From Acheta domesticus (Eukaryota > Arthropoda > Insecta > Orthoptera > Gryllidae): DNA of 64,000 bases. How positions within the stretch are numbered: position 1 is the first letter of the stretch; each line of letters opens with the position of its first letter. The position numbers and the translations under genes were made by a program. The stretch is taken from contig JAHLJT010000631.1 in the NCBI GenBank assembly GCA_031308135.1, positions 159,130,921 through 159,194,920 of the forward strand, written 5' to 3'. The notes below the pieces were generated by a model, which saw only the letters and a program-made list of their open reading frames with translations, was not told where the DNA came from and searched no databases. Below, piece after piece: positions 12,943-24,969 of this stretch.

Positions 12943-13507
12943 TTAAATAAGTGCGTATATACACATATTAATTTCTATTTGAAATACAAATGCAAGTACC
13001 ACATTACTAATTTTGAAATGCGCGCAGAAATTGAAAGGAAAATACTGGAACTTCCGACAGGACAAGAAGTGTCTATGCTTTTGTTAGATAGTCAAGAACT
13101 CATAAAAATATATACGAAAGTATTAGTACTTTCCAATGCACAAATAAATTGGAAAACAATTATGCCTATGGTCATATTCAGAGTGTGTAATGTTTCGTTA
13201 GATACCAAGGAACGCGATAAAAAAATCATGAAACAGTTTAAGATTGTAATGAAAATATTTCATTGTAATATTCCTGCCTTTTTTCATGATGCTCAGTACA
13301 GACTTAATTCTCACATTAAGCGCGTCACTGCTGATGACACAGCTGACTTCATTAACTGAAAACAAGGCTCCAAGGAGGCCTCTCGTAAATGATTACTTGC
13401 AGTTCATTTGTTGTTATGGAATAACTATTTTGGTATCCTTGCTAAGTGAAGAATTATTACACTATACAAATTTTATTACAGCTGTTCTTGAAGACTATTG
13501 TTGTTAA
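12943..13507 (+). pseudogene. Unknown frameshifted coding remnant
   Basis: The frame is open from 12943 (after TAA) to the stop at 13357-13359, 138 codons in AT-rich DNA where stops should be frequent. Its composition is not low-complexity: MRAEIERKILELPTGQEV near the start, INWKTIMPMVIFRVCNVS in the middle, then FHCNIPAFFHDAQYRL. A neighbouring frame overlaps and stays open to 13507 (KAPRRPLVNDYLQFICCYG...). A single frameshift near 13350 would join them into about 185 residues. There is no convincing initiator ATG and no splice site I would trust. I do not recognise the family; a decayed transposon or endogenous viral gene, a split exon, or chance remain possible. Confidence 0.35.
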
Positions 13508-13589
13508 AATATTTAATTGGTTGCGGTGTCATACGAGAGATATTTTATTTACTACATATTTAGAAAAAAGTTTTGTGTGGTTTTGTTCA

Positions 13590-13990
13590 GCCGCATTTTC
13601 TTCGCCGTAGGGCAGTAGATGAATACCCAAAATTCTTCGGCCTCACTTGGAATCCCTCCTTGACCTCCATGGCTGCCGCCGCCGCAGCAGCTACTTGCTT
13701 GTTCCGCCGACGGCGCGCGCTCGCGAGCGCGAGGAGGTGCGGCAGATATAAAATGTTTATGTGCTCTCCGGCGCGTGTTGCCGCCTCACTGGCACACAAA
13801 TCACGGCGGCGCTGCGCGCGACGCTGCGCGGGGCCTCCGCGCCGCAGCGCTGCAGCAGCGCCTCCCTACGGCGCCTCCGCACCCCCTATCGGCACCACCA
13901 CTGCCTATCACCAACACTACAACCGTTATCACCAACACCCATTCGTCTCTGCCGATGCTCCTGCCACCGACGCCCTTCTCTCTCGTTTCC
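13590..13990. other. GC/CpG island
   Basis: GCC runs at 13672-13692 and CpG-dense DNA follow a 19-base word, TTTTGTGTGGTTTTGTTCA at 13571-13589, repeated at 50989-51007. No supported gene. Confidence 0.6.
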
Positions 13991-14173
13991 CTCATTCTCA
14001 AGAAAACCAGTCTTCTTGGGGCACTACAGAATTTCTGGGGAATATTATATTTCGATTACAATTATTTGTACATTCGATGTGTCCATAAACGCACTGGGAA
14101 TCGATACGCACATTCTCGCTCACGTTCTCGTATACGTGCGTATATATACATTAATACACGTAGTATAGAGAGT

Positions 14174-16275
14174 GTTATGTAATGCTGCGGAAAACCGCAT
14201 TAGAAATTTCAACTGGAAATTCAAGTTTTAGGGTCCCCTGATAACGAAAACGTTTTCTTTTTTTACATAACGTCCATCCATCTGTCTAACCGTCTGTCGG
14301 TCTGTCCGTCTGTGCGTCTGTCCTTGTGTCGTCTGTGAACAACACTAGCGCCTTAACTATCCTTAGGAATTTTTCTAAACTGACATATCCCGGGTCGATC
14401 TCGCCTCACCCGAAACGGTTTTGAATAGCATTCTTTAATTTGTTGAGGGGTACTTTGCATAACGCTACTGAGATATTTTCAAAACGTTCTTCAAAATTCT
14501 CCAATATTTTCTTTAAATTTCTTGTAGGAATTGAATGAAGAACTTATAAGATAAGCATATATCCTATTTTCACTGCTAACTAAATTTTGAAAATTGCAAA
14601 TTTTTGAATTTTTCAGCGTCTTTCTACAACTACAACATTGAAGATGGAGACTTTTCTTTCAAATAAAATTTCTTTCACATAATTAGTTCTTTCGTTAAGA
14701 TAATGCACATTTCTCAAAAGCGACACCAACTTTTTTTCTTTTAACCTTTGGTAGGGATATTCAACTTGATACTGAGAGGCATCACAGGAAGAAGACGAAG
14801 AATTAGGGATAGTCCTAACTTTACTGTAACTGATTACAGGAAGGCCATTTCGCTCTATACTTTTGTTTCTTCAAAAATTTCTCGAATGACATTTTTTGAC
14901 ATCTCCCTCTTCTTCTTAATTTTCACAACACCGGCGATTTGTTTACATTATTGCAGTTATGTGTACATGTGCGTCAAATGAGATCTCATAAAGTTTCTGG
15001 AAGTCTCAAATGTTTTATGTAAAAATGAGCTCAAAATTCCACTTTTCAAAATAGCTGAAACGACATTTTCTCAAAATCGGACTTAATGTTTTTCAATTCT
15101 TTTGTACGGATAGTGGTAAATGCTAAGTTTAGGTTAACATAAAAGCCATGGTCTGAATGACCTGCGAGGAAAAATAAGCTCACTGTCCTCTCGACCGGTG
15201 CAACGCAGGAAGTTTTGGTTTACAGTACCTTCTTATCTCTTTCTAGACAATGTTCGAGCTTGGGCTAGCTTGTCTAGTTGCAGCCGTTTGCTTCTGAAAA
15301 AAAAGTTGTTTTATTTTCTTAATATCGTTTCAAAGCCCTTCGATGCGTATTTCATTTGTCAACTGTGAAGAAAAAATATGGAGCAATAGATGACCTGAAA
15401 TTCTCTCAGGGAGTAGTAAAAAATTATATTGTTTTCTGTTTATTTTATGAACTAAATTTTTCTCTTTATTATGCCTCTGTTAACGTGAAAAAAATTGTTA
15501 ATTGGATGTGAAATGAAATAACCAATATAGTCCAAAACTTTCCCGGTCACAGTAACCGCACGTCACCAGTAACAGAAGTTCGAAGGCACGTCACCAGTTG
15601 ACGGTTAAATACTTTGTCCTCTCGCAACACTTATTAAAAGAAACTTTTAACTAAGGTTCGTCGCAGAAACTCATAACTCTATCAAGCGGCTGTTCAAGCA
15701 ATCGAAGATACCAGATGCGAGAGCTTAGAGACCGGAGCTGAGAGCTAATTTTCTAGCAAAGTAAGGGTGAGTCTACGTCACCTCCCTTCGCGACGGACCT
15801 GACATGTGTCACAGCCCCTTTTCCTGACCCGCTGTGATCTTATGTCAGCTGACGCCAAGTTCGCGTTCTGCAACCTCGCAGCGCTCGTTCCTGAAATGTA
15901 TGTTCCGAGTGCGTTGCACACGTTGCATGGGCGTTTCTGGGACGTGTAAGATCTATTCAACGTCACAGTATACATTTGTGAGAAAAAGAGCTTCGAATTT
16001 CGGATTTACAGTAACACTTAGACACACTTTTTTTAAAGTGGCTCCAAATTTTTCAACAAAAATTTCCATACCAGAAAAATCCTAAAGAAATATTTAGGTT
16101 TTACCATTAGGAAATCGAAAAATTGAGACAATTTTAAAAAATGTTAGTTTTGGCGGTGATAAATTGATTGGAGCTTGCAAGAGGATGAGGCATGACCGAA
16201 AAGCTAGCCCGGACCAAAAAACTAGAAAACTAATTAGTACGAAAAAATCTGTGCCATTATGCAGAACCACTAGTT
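14174..16275 (+). mobile_element. Dispersed repeat family, copy A (Helentron-like, long copy)
   Basis: The left end shares GTTATGTAATGCTGCG with copy B. A short hairpin (GCGG/CCGC) and a run of CTGTC-type pentamers follow at 14280-14325, then the phrase GAACAACACTAGC at 14338. The right end is AACCACTAGTT at 16265-16275, exactly where copies B and C also stop. The interior contains degenerate direct subrepeats built around the phrase TTTTCAAAA...GCTGAAA. About 0.5 kb near 15540-15975, with moderate GC and a duplicated GCACGTCACCAGT, may be a later insertion. No protein is encoded. Shared boundaries show a mobile repeat; the Helentron label is inference. Confidence 0.65.
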
Positions 16276-16289
16276 TTGAGTTATTTTAT

Positions 16290-19200
16290 AGTTTTTGCAC
16301 AGCAAAATAAAGAATATTTGGAATTCAAAGTGAGTAATTTAGTGTACAGTCTATTGCAGCTAACGTTAACAATACCTGCTCATTTAAAAATGTTCCTGTT
16401 CAAAAGATGAGAATTGAAAGAGGAATTCACTTGCGAGCGTATTATAGCGTGGAGATCTCGACAGTGCTAAAAATCGACTCTCAGAGTGACGAGTTACATC
16501 CTAGGTGTTCTACCGGTTCATATTGGTGGCGGGAAATGTGTGCATTTGAGCTCCACTCATGGCTTTATCACAGTACTGCCGTCTCTATCACTGCCACGCC
16601 CCTTTCCCTATCTCTATGTTCATTCCTGAATCCATCGCCGATTCCTTTTTAGAATTTTTTACAATTGCACATTCGTTACAAGGCGCTTCCTCGATCGTGT
16701 TTCCAATTCTGCAGACCTTTTTACATCAGTCTCCTACTATCGTCACAGTTGCTGAGTATATTGGATACTTCATACGAGTGTCTTAAAATTTCCCAATTTT
16801 ATTACTTCACGTTTATTTCTTAGGCTTATTATGTTTTATGCACTGTTAATTTCTAGTTCTATGCAAATTTAAAAACAAAATGAAATACGAAATTCATATA
16901 TGAATAATAATTACTTTCCTCATTCGTTAACTTGACAATCAAGGGCATGAACCAAAGAGGCGCGAAGAGGCGCGAGACGTTTCAAGAAGAGAGGGATTGA
17001 GACGGATTGAACGGGCTTATGTTAAGAAACTTTAGAACTGAGAATATAGTAACGATAAGGAAACTCAACACGAAATTCAAAAAATTCATTTCATATTTGC
17101 AGATGAAAAATACTCACCCAATTCTATTACTGTAATAGTCATTAAAGTTTTATCATGCATTATAGATTGATTGTTGATTGATTTAGATCGCGCGAACTGC
17201 TATGGTAATTATCCCCACCCAGGAGCTAGTGATGTTCCTCCCTCCGCTGTATAGTGAAATCCGGCGGCAATATACACATCGACTTGCACAGAATATCCCC
17301 TTTGAGATATCTACCCCCAGCAGGGCACTGCTCCAGCCGGGACTAGCTCTAAGCTTCCGACTGGTCCCCCGACATATGTGGTAGTGTAGTGAAGGTAGGT
17401 GTAAGAGCATTTGTTGAAGGGGAGAGAATTGGACAAGCAAGAGAAAAAGGAATGAAAGGTCGTGCGCGGTTCATGGTATGTTGCTAGGGATCTGTCCCAG
17501 CATTTGCATGATGTTGATCGGTGAAACTTATGACAGACGAAATCTATTTAACTAGTATACATTCATAAAAGCAGGTACCACGTACCTTGCCTACTCCAAG
17601 ACAACAATCTATCCCCGCTCAGTAGCAAGCAGAAGAATCCTCCATGTCCCCCAGGACGAAAGCATGCGTGCTCGCTATGACCCCTCCGCCACTGCGCAAC
17701 CTTCCTCTCTCACTGCATCACATGGCCGCTGTGCTTCGTTCTGCCCCACCCACGCCGCCCCCTCCACGCCCCGCCCGACCCGCACCCCTCTTAGTAAACA
17801 ATGTGCCGCCCGCGTAGGACGATTAGCTAATACTGCAAGATCGATGCCACGGAGTGAGCGCACGCCAGAATTGCGGATTTGAATTTAGCATGGCCCCCTG
17901 CAGTGTTTACTGAAGCTCAAAATGTAAATAATGTACTGCAACTCGTGAATGAGTTCGTGTTTAGTTGATTGAAAAAAATCGCTGATCAAGAGTGGTCTCT
18001 CATCTCTACCAGTACTAGACATGAAGCCAAATTTTGAATTGGAAATAGTAGGTGTAGTATATCTCTACTAAGCTTTGAAACCGGAAATTGATTTCAGCCG
18101 TTCAAATAATTCAAATAAGAGCTTGTAGGATCATGTTGAGTAATTTTAACCACTATTAGAAGCAAATATTTGTAAAATATTTTCAAAGATTTATTCTGCT
18201 ATTGCAACTTCCGCGTTGTCAGTACTAAAGTGCCCAACACATTCTCTTTGCCTCTTTAGTCCGTGTATCCGTCCTACATTTTTTTAACCATTTCCATCTC
18301 TGTGAAGTAATGTGTCTGCGGTACCTGTGAATATTAATTTAATGGTATTAATTAAAGTAAGTAGTATCAAATAAATAACAAATGGTTTTAAATGTTAATT
18401 TATTGTTATTCTTATTCTTGTTGTTTGCGTCTGGGTTGTACTAGACCCAGCGAAGTACAATGTAGACAAATATATTCCGTTTTTAGTTTTATCAAAATTG
18501 GTATAATACATGTTTATCTTTGAAGATGCTTGAAGACAAATTAGATTCTTATTACTTCATGTCTTATCATTTATTATAAATGAGATCATCTTCACACCAG
18601 CTGAAACAGTGGTTGGTTGACACAATGCATATAGATTACAATTGATAATGATCTGTGAAAGGTCATAATTATATTTATTTGTAATATACAATTCGGATTT
18701 GGTTAGTGGTTGGAATTTAGAATACTATTTCGCTTAGAGAAAAAGTATGTTGAGGATTTTGAAATTGAAGGACAAAGGATGATAAACAAATGTAAAATTT
18801 TAAATGATACAGAACAAACTATTTACAGAAACAAAAATAATGAAATAGAAAACAATGATCCGTTTAATGAATCTCATTACAAATGTTAAGCTTGTTTTCT
18901 GCTGGATAAAAATTTGCTACTGCCATCCATATTGTATACATTAGCGAATATACGAATAATTTATTTTACACATTCATTATATATGATTCTTCGTATGTTG
19001 TATACGCTCAAAAATATCAGAAAGTTAAGGATTTCGCGAACACATTTTTTGTCGAGGTTCACGAGGATTTATGTTATAAACTTGTGTACCATTATTTTAT
19101 TAAATTCTAAGAAATTCGAAGGAAACTACAAACAAACAAGCGATTAGTTTTCAACAGTTTTATGTAACAAGTCCATTTAAAACCTGAATAAAAAATCTGT

Positions 19201-19430
19201 ACCTATATCGAATGCAACCTGTTTGACTTTTCTCATCCTCGTGATGCCGGTCCATTATTTGATTTTCGAAAACGTACAGAGGCAACCCTTCTCTAATTGC
19301 CGCACGCATCACATAACGCAATATTTTGTGCAACTCGATGCACTCTTGGTTAGTCATTTAGAATCAAAATGAAACGAGAAACAAAATGAATTTTAAAAAT
19401 ATCCGTGTGAGTTCACGTAACCTTACTGGT
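16290..19430. other. AT-rich DNA between repeat copy A and the 19.4-kb islands
   Basis: Besides the small island at 17.7 kb, a medium-GC stretch at 17190-17390 and a phrase TCTGTCCCAGCATTTGC at 17491 look like old interspersed repeats of unknown family. No gene supported. Confidence 0.35.
17650..17865. other. Small C-rich island
   Basis: Pyrimidine-rich CpG block without a credible frame. Confidence 0.55.
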
Positions 19431-19439
19431 TTTTCGCTG

Positions 19440-20180
19440 TTCGTGGCAACTGCAGCCGCTGTTCCGGGAATCTGGAATCCCAGAGCGCGGAGCGGACTAA
19501 CGGGTTTGGGGGAAACGGGGAGGGGGGAGGGGAAGGGTCTGCGAAGCCGCCGCGAGGTGTTACTAAATTGAATTTGCTGATATTAACTTTGTTAATTAGT
19601 TCGGTACGACTCGTGTTCCTTACCGACGGAATTTCTGAACATTTCGCTACACCAGTCGCGAAGAGAAGTTTGCATGCATTGTACATACAATAGAGGAAAA
19701 TAATTGGATTATTAATTACATAAGCGGTTACTCCGGACGGGGGCCTGGAAGAGAACCCTGAAGGGATCACGGAATGCCCGGCTGAATCTCGGGCGGAATC
19801 GGAGGATTTTATTTTTGACCTCCGGGAAAGTAGCGAGGTAGAGAGAATAACGGACAATTCTCTTCGGCGTGGAAAAAGCATCCATAAATAGCGGATTCTT
19901 TCGAGCGATTTTCCTTTCCGCTGCTGCCGCCGACGCTTTCTGACGCTCGCCCCCCCCCCCGTCGCGGGAGCGCCGGCATCGGAATCCTGCAAGAGGAGAT
20001 GACAATGGCCTCCACCTCAGCGCCAGAGGTCGTCGGCAGCGACATCGACTGCGCAAGGAGCGAGGAGCATTCCGACAACTCGCTACGTCTGCGTTCCGGG
20101 GCTGATTGGCTGTGGGGGTGTGCAGCTTGCTGTGAATGAAAAGGCAGCGAGGGGGCCTTGCAAGGTTTATGGTGATGGAG
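19440..20180. promoter_or_regulatory. GC islands flanking a TAAT-rich core
   Basis: Two GC-rich blocks (19440-19560, with several G-runs, and 19740-20160) bracket a medium-GC core. The core carries TTAATTAG (19592) and TAATTGGATTATTAATTAC (19701-19719). Clustered homeodomain-type sites between islands suggest a regulatory region. Minus-strand frames up to 189 codons are open but lack domain content. Confidence 0.25.
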
Positions 20181-20639
20181 GTACATGACATTAACAACGA
20201 AACTAGCGAACTAAAATGAGACACTGGGTATCCATTTTCTCAAAATTAAATTTACTAGCACGAATTAGATTATTTTATTCAGGATATAATCTCTTTAGAT
20301 GTCTATTCTTCTTTCCAAGGATGCATTTTTACATTATTAAAAACATTTGATGAATTTTCTGAAATTATTTTGGTCTTAAAGGAACATTTATCTTGAAAGG
20401 CAAAATTGATTTATTTCACTGCACCCATTGAATCATTTTGAACTTCGGAAAAACAATTACATCACTTTAGTATGCGTTATTGTTAATGAGGTATGAACGA
20501 GCAAACATTTGTTAAACTATTATCATATCACTACAGATGTAAGAGCGTTCTAACCTGTGGTAAGACAACGCGTGAAATCGTGACGAATGGGGTACACCCT
20601 AGATGAGATTCCATGCAAGAAACTGAATTTAGCAGGAGG

Positions 20640-21260
20640 AGCAACGCAAGGAAGATGAGACTGTGGTGCCAGTGCACCGACTTTGTTCACTGAACAGGGT
20701 CATGCACTCGGCGTTTTCGCTGAGTCTGCTATCGCCGACGGCAGACGGGGAAAACAGTGCGCGGACACGGTCGCAATTCCCGGCGCTGCCACCAGGAGCG
20801 CTACGGGCGCGGCCGTATTCCCGGCACGCGCTCCGCCCGCTATGAGCCCTTTCCCCACCCCTGCCCCCATTCCGCTCCGAGCTACCGAAATCTCGATGTA
20901 AATGGTAATTTATGAAAATAACTGTACCCGTTCGCCATAAGAGGGCCAATAATCAAAAGTTATTGGGGAATATTTCTCTGGGGAAAAAGCCCTCTCTCTG
21001 TATCCAATATCGAGAGCGTTTGTAAATATGGACACCCGCCGACGTGCTTCTGCGGTTTTTCGTTTTCCTTCTGTATTTCCGAAACGCGGTCGACGGTACC
21101 AAGACTCGGATGTGAAAATTGTATTAAAGTAACCAACACGGCCGACGGAGGGGCTTGGTTGACTTTGGAGACACTGAAAATTGCACGTGATGCGGATGCG
21201 TACGGCTATTCCGGACGTTTCTATGACGCAGGTCGTGAAAATGCTAGGACACGTACGAAC
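20640..21260. other. Mixed GC island
   Basis: A CpG-rich block (20700-20900) is followed by medium-GC, non-repetitive DNA to 21260, with a 121-codon minus-strand open frame (20910-21275) lacking recognisable motifs. Possible regulatory DNA or exon; undecided. Confidence 0.35.
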
Positions 21261-22089
21261 ACAATTCCAATGCATTTGAACAAAGGGAACTGTTTCTCCG
21301 AATGTAAATTAAATGTTTGTTTGTTTTTTTTTTTTTGCGATGCCCAAAGCATTAAGTTGTTTATTGTACATCGGTAAATTAACAAGTATTAATTTTAAAA
21401 TGAATATTATTGTTTTAAGCACTGAAGGAACATTTTATGACTCTCGTCATTTTTAATGTGAGAAGTAGGGCAATTCGAACAATTTCTGGTAGGAAATTTA
21501 GTATATACTGTCAGTAATTAGTGCTGATGATTTAGAAAAATTAAATATGACAACAATATAACCTTTTTTGTTATCTTTAAAATAAATTAGAAACAAAATG
21601 AAATTGACATATTGATTGCATTTCTTTAGAGAGTAATTTTTAAAAGTACCAATAGAAATGTATTCATCATTGAGTATTAATATTTTGTTTCGTTTTCGAG
21701 TAATGTTGACCGTCGTCATTGGAAATTATATTACATTAACAATTCAGACAGTTTTCTTGATTTTTAATTAGCATAATGTATCGTAATTGCATAAATCCTA
21801 CTTAAAATTCCACTTCAGGAGAACAAAGAGGCACAAATTACAATTAAGGTGAAAACTGGAAATATAATATGTAAGAATTGTGGTAGTAGATGAAGTCACC
21901 ATTATGTAGTACGTAGGTGGTAATGGGTTTAAGTAAAATGAAAACTTTCACTAGAACTTCCCGAACCAAATGCAGATTTTGTTGAAAATATATTAAAATA
22001 GTGTCATTAGTATACCGGTATACTGACATTTTTCAAAATCATGAGTAGTCGCAAAGATAGTCCATCATCTTACAGAACAAAGAAAGTCA

Positions 22090-22705
22090 TTCTCCGCAGT
22101 TGCCTTGTATTGCAAAGTCCTTGCGGATCTCACAAGGTCAACGAGCTGTCTGGCTTTTTCGGCAGCAGCGTCGCGGACGTGTGGCAGGGGCGAACGGGCT
22201 GCGCTCAGGGTGTCTACCCATTACGTGCAGATTTTGCTTCGGAAACAATACCCTCGGATTTCAAGGCTCACGCGGCGATAGCGAGATAAAGCAGCCCGGT
22301 TGCTCTCCGCTCCAAGACTTCGCTCTTAATCCTCAGGGAACGGCTTCCGCTCTCCCGCACCCCATCCCCCAATCCTCCCTCTGCCCTCAGGACCACCTTT
22401 GGTTCCTCCTCCCCCTAACCGCTCCCACGCGGACACGCCCAGCCGCCTCCGCTCCGAAACTGTCCTCGCTTCCGCCCCACCTTCACTTCTGCCCCCAGAC
22501 GTGGCCTCCACCCCCTTCTTAGTCGCCCCCGGCGGGGGGGAGGGGAAGGGAAGAACCGGCGAATTCGCTCCGCGAGAGGCGAAATCAAATCTGCATGGGA
22601 AAAGTGCAGCTTACGAGGCCGGAAGGGAGAAAGAGGGGCTGAGGAGGTAGCTGCGGCGCGGGTGGCAGTGTGCGCGACATTGACGCCTGCCCCCAGGATG
22701 TGGAA

Positions 22706-22742
<37 letters not shown>

Positions 22743-22860
22743 CGGAGGAGCAGAGAGGGATGAAGGATGTAAGCGGAGGCCGTAAGACGAGAGCATATGG
22801 AAGAGATGGAGAATCTCGAGGGACAAGAGTGGAGTTACGAAGGGTGGTTGCAAGATGAAA
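22090..22860. other. C-rich then G-rich island
   Basis: Strand bias flips near 22520: C-rich to the left, G/A-rich to the right with a (GA)n tract. No supported gene. Confidence 0.6.
22709..22740 (+). repeat. (GA)n microsatellite
   Basis: Sixteen uninterrupted GA dinucleotides within a GC island. Confidence 0.97.
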
Positions 22861-23452
22861 GCGGAAGCGTTGACGACGATGATGCAGTTGATCCAATATG
22901 CAATGGGGATGGCAATCGTAAACTAAGAATATGATAGACGTGTCTGGCAATTACTGGAAAAAATACAATCTCTGATTATCACAAATAACATTTGAAATTT
23001 AAAAGTATTGAAAATTCTTGAATGGCTGAAAAAATGGGGTATTTGCCATTATACGCAAAATATGACACATGAAACAACAGATAGAGACGAAATTATGCCT
23101 TGAAAACAGTTATAATTTCGGGCGATAAAGCACTAATGTAATACAAAAGCTTTATGTAACGATGATAACAGCTTGGTTTGAATTATGTGAGGATGCTCAA
23201 ACATTATAGATGCGCAGGGACAAGTTAAGAACAACGCTAAAAATACAAAATAATAGGAATATAATTTTTTGTCAAAAAACATACGACAGGTAGTAGAAGT
23301 CGAATGTGACTACACATTGATCCATCCAGTCAAGAACTTTTCTTGAATCTAGAGTCTCAAGGAGAGAAAATACATCACTCATTTTTGATTGTCAGTTTTT
23401 AATAAATATCACTCACAAATATTGCAATAACGAAGAATATATGGTTACCCCG

Positions 23453-24070
23453 GCTTAGGTGGCCCAGGGCGTCAGGTAATGTTACTGCAGTGTGATCGGG
23501 AGATACTAGGGTTCGAGTCCCGATGGTGGAAGGATTTTCGACATAGCTAGTTTTCCATTTTTTTCGAAAAACACTAGCATCGGCTTAGATGGCTCAAGGC
23601 ATCATCTGATGGCATTGCAGTGCCTCAGATTGGAAGGTCCTGTGGTTTGAGTCCGGACAGTGGTATGATTTTTGACAAAAGCTAAGTAGCTATGTCTGTT
23701 TCAGCCGCTGACTAGAGGAGAATTCTAGAGGCAGGCTGCTCTGATTGGTAGTTTTCCGTGTTTTTTCTATCAATACTAGGTGAATGCTGTAGTAGTTCCT
23801 AACAAACGGGCCACGGACCGCGCGCGATCTTTCCTTCTTCTCTTGCCCTCTCTGCACTGCGCTACCACACATGCGAGAGACCAGTCGGGAGCTTGCAGCT
23901 TGTCCGGGCTGGGGCGTTGCCCGCGCGCTGTAGGGAAGTACCTGGTTGGGGAAAACACCGCAAGCTGACGGGTCCGGTGGCGCCGGGGAAGGGTGCCGTC
24001 AGCATCCGCGATACAACATGCACTACTCTTAAGGAACTTGTGACATTAGCAGTTGTTCTACCCGGAAAGA
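23453..24070 (+). mobile_element. tRNA-derived SINE with duplicated head
   Basis: Two successive tRNA-like heads occur at 23453-23535 and 23579-23665. The first has the box B sequence GGGTTCGAGTCCC at 23510 and an A-box-like CTTAGGTGGCCCAGG. The second is a diverged copy (GGTTTGAGTCC). A body follows at 23725-23850 (CTGATTGGTAGTTTTCC, then AATACTAGGTGAATGC and CAAACGGGCCACGGACCG). The body matches the minus-strand copy at 60860-60990 in the same order. The tail near 23975-24055 resembles 29245-29330. RNA polymerase III transcription is expected from boxes A and B; mobilisation would need a LINE partner. Confidence 0.7.
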
Positions 24071-24729
24071 CTAATAAATCAATACACGGATCACATCAAA
24101 AATATAATAAAAGTTGCTCTTGCGTAACGCATCAGTGAAAAGCAAATATTTAATGACAGGCGGCCTCTATGTCAGACCCATGATTTTGCATGACGTATTC
24201 TGTATCGAAATCAGTGACACATTGAATAATATAATTCAGTACTTGCAGTATGAGAATAGACCTAACACAATATAATAGTTTCAAATTTGCAGTCAAAATC
24301 GACCCTGTGACATTTTTTTGGGATTTTTTCCGAGTTTCTAGATACCTAACAAAACCTTAAACACCTTTAACATGGATAGACGCTGCATAGTTTTCTTTTA
24401 ATTTTTGCGAACATTGAACATTAGTAATATAGATAGTGGCATCAGCAATAGTATAAACAAACTAAGCGGGAAATAATTCAATAATGGTAAACTGTATCAA
24501 ACGAAGTTTAAATATTTTCAGCTCTTCTTCGTGGAAGTTTCTGAATTCCCAATGTTTCCATTAAAGGTAGATTACTATATGAACCTAAACGTGTTAACTC
24601 GTTCAAGTACGGAAAGCATGTGAATTGCTGAAAAAAATACTATAATATTATTCAAATATTTCATACAGCAAATGACATTGTCAATCGCGTAGCATTCTAT
24701 TGAGGATAAGCTGCAGATAATGCCCCCGT

Positions 24730-24965
24730 ACGGTTGTCATTGAGGTCACTCTTCGCAGCGGAGGCACTCTGGGCAGCGGAAGCCCTTTGCGGCCAGCGCA
24801 CCGCCAATCACCACCCGCGACCGCCGCGTCCGGCGCCGCCGCCGCCGCCGCCACCGCACAGGCAATATTGCGCCATCAGGAGAGGCACGACCGCGCCATT
24901 CGTGGCTGCGACAGGACGAGTGACGTCGGCCGAAATTTGCAACATCCCCCCCTCCCCCCAAGTAT
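24730..24965. other. GC/CpG island with (CCG)n
   Basis: CCG run at 24833-24855. Open frames on both strands are compositional. Confidence 0.65.
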
Positions 24966-24969
24966 CTGG

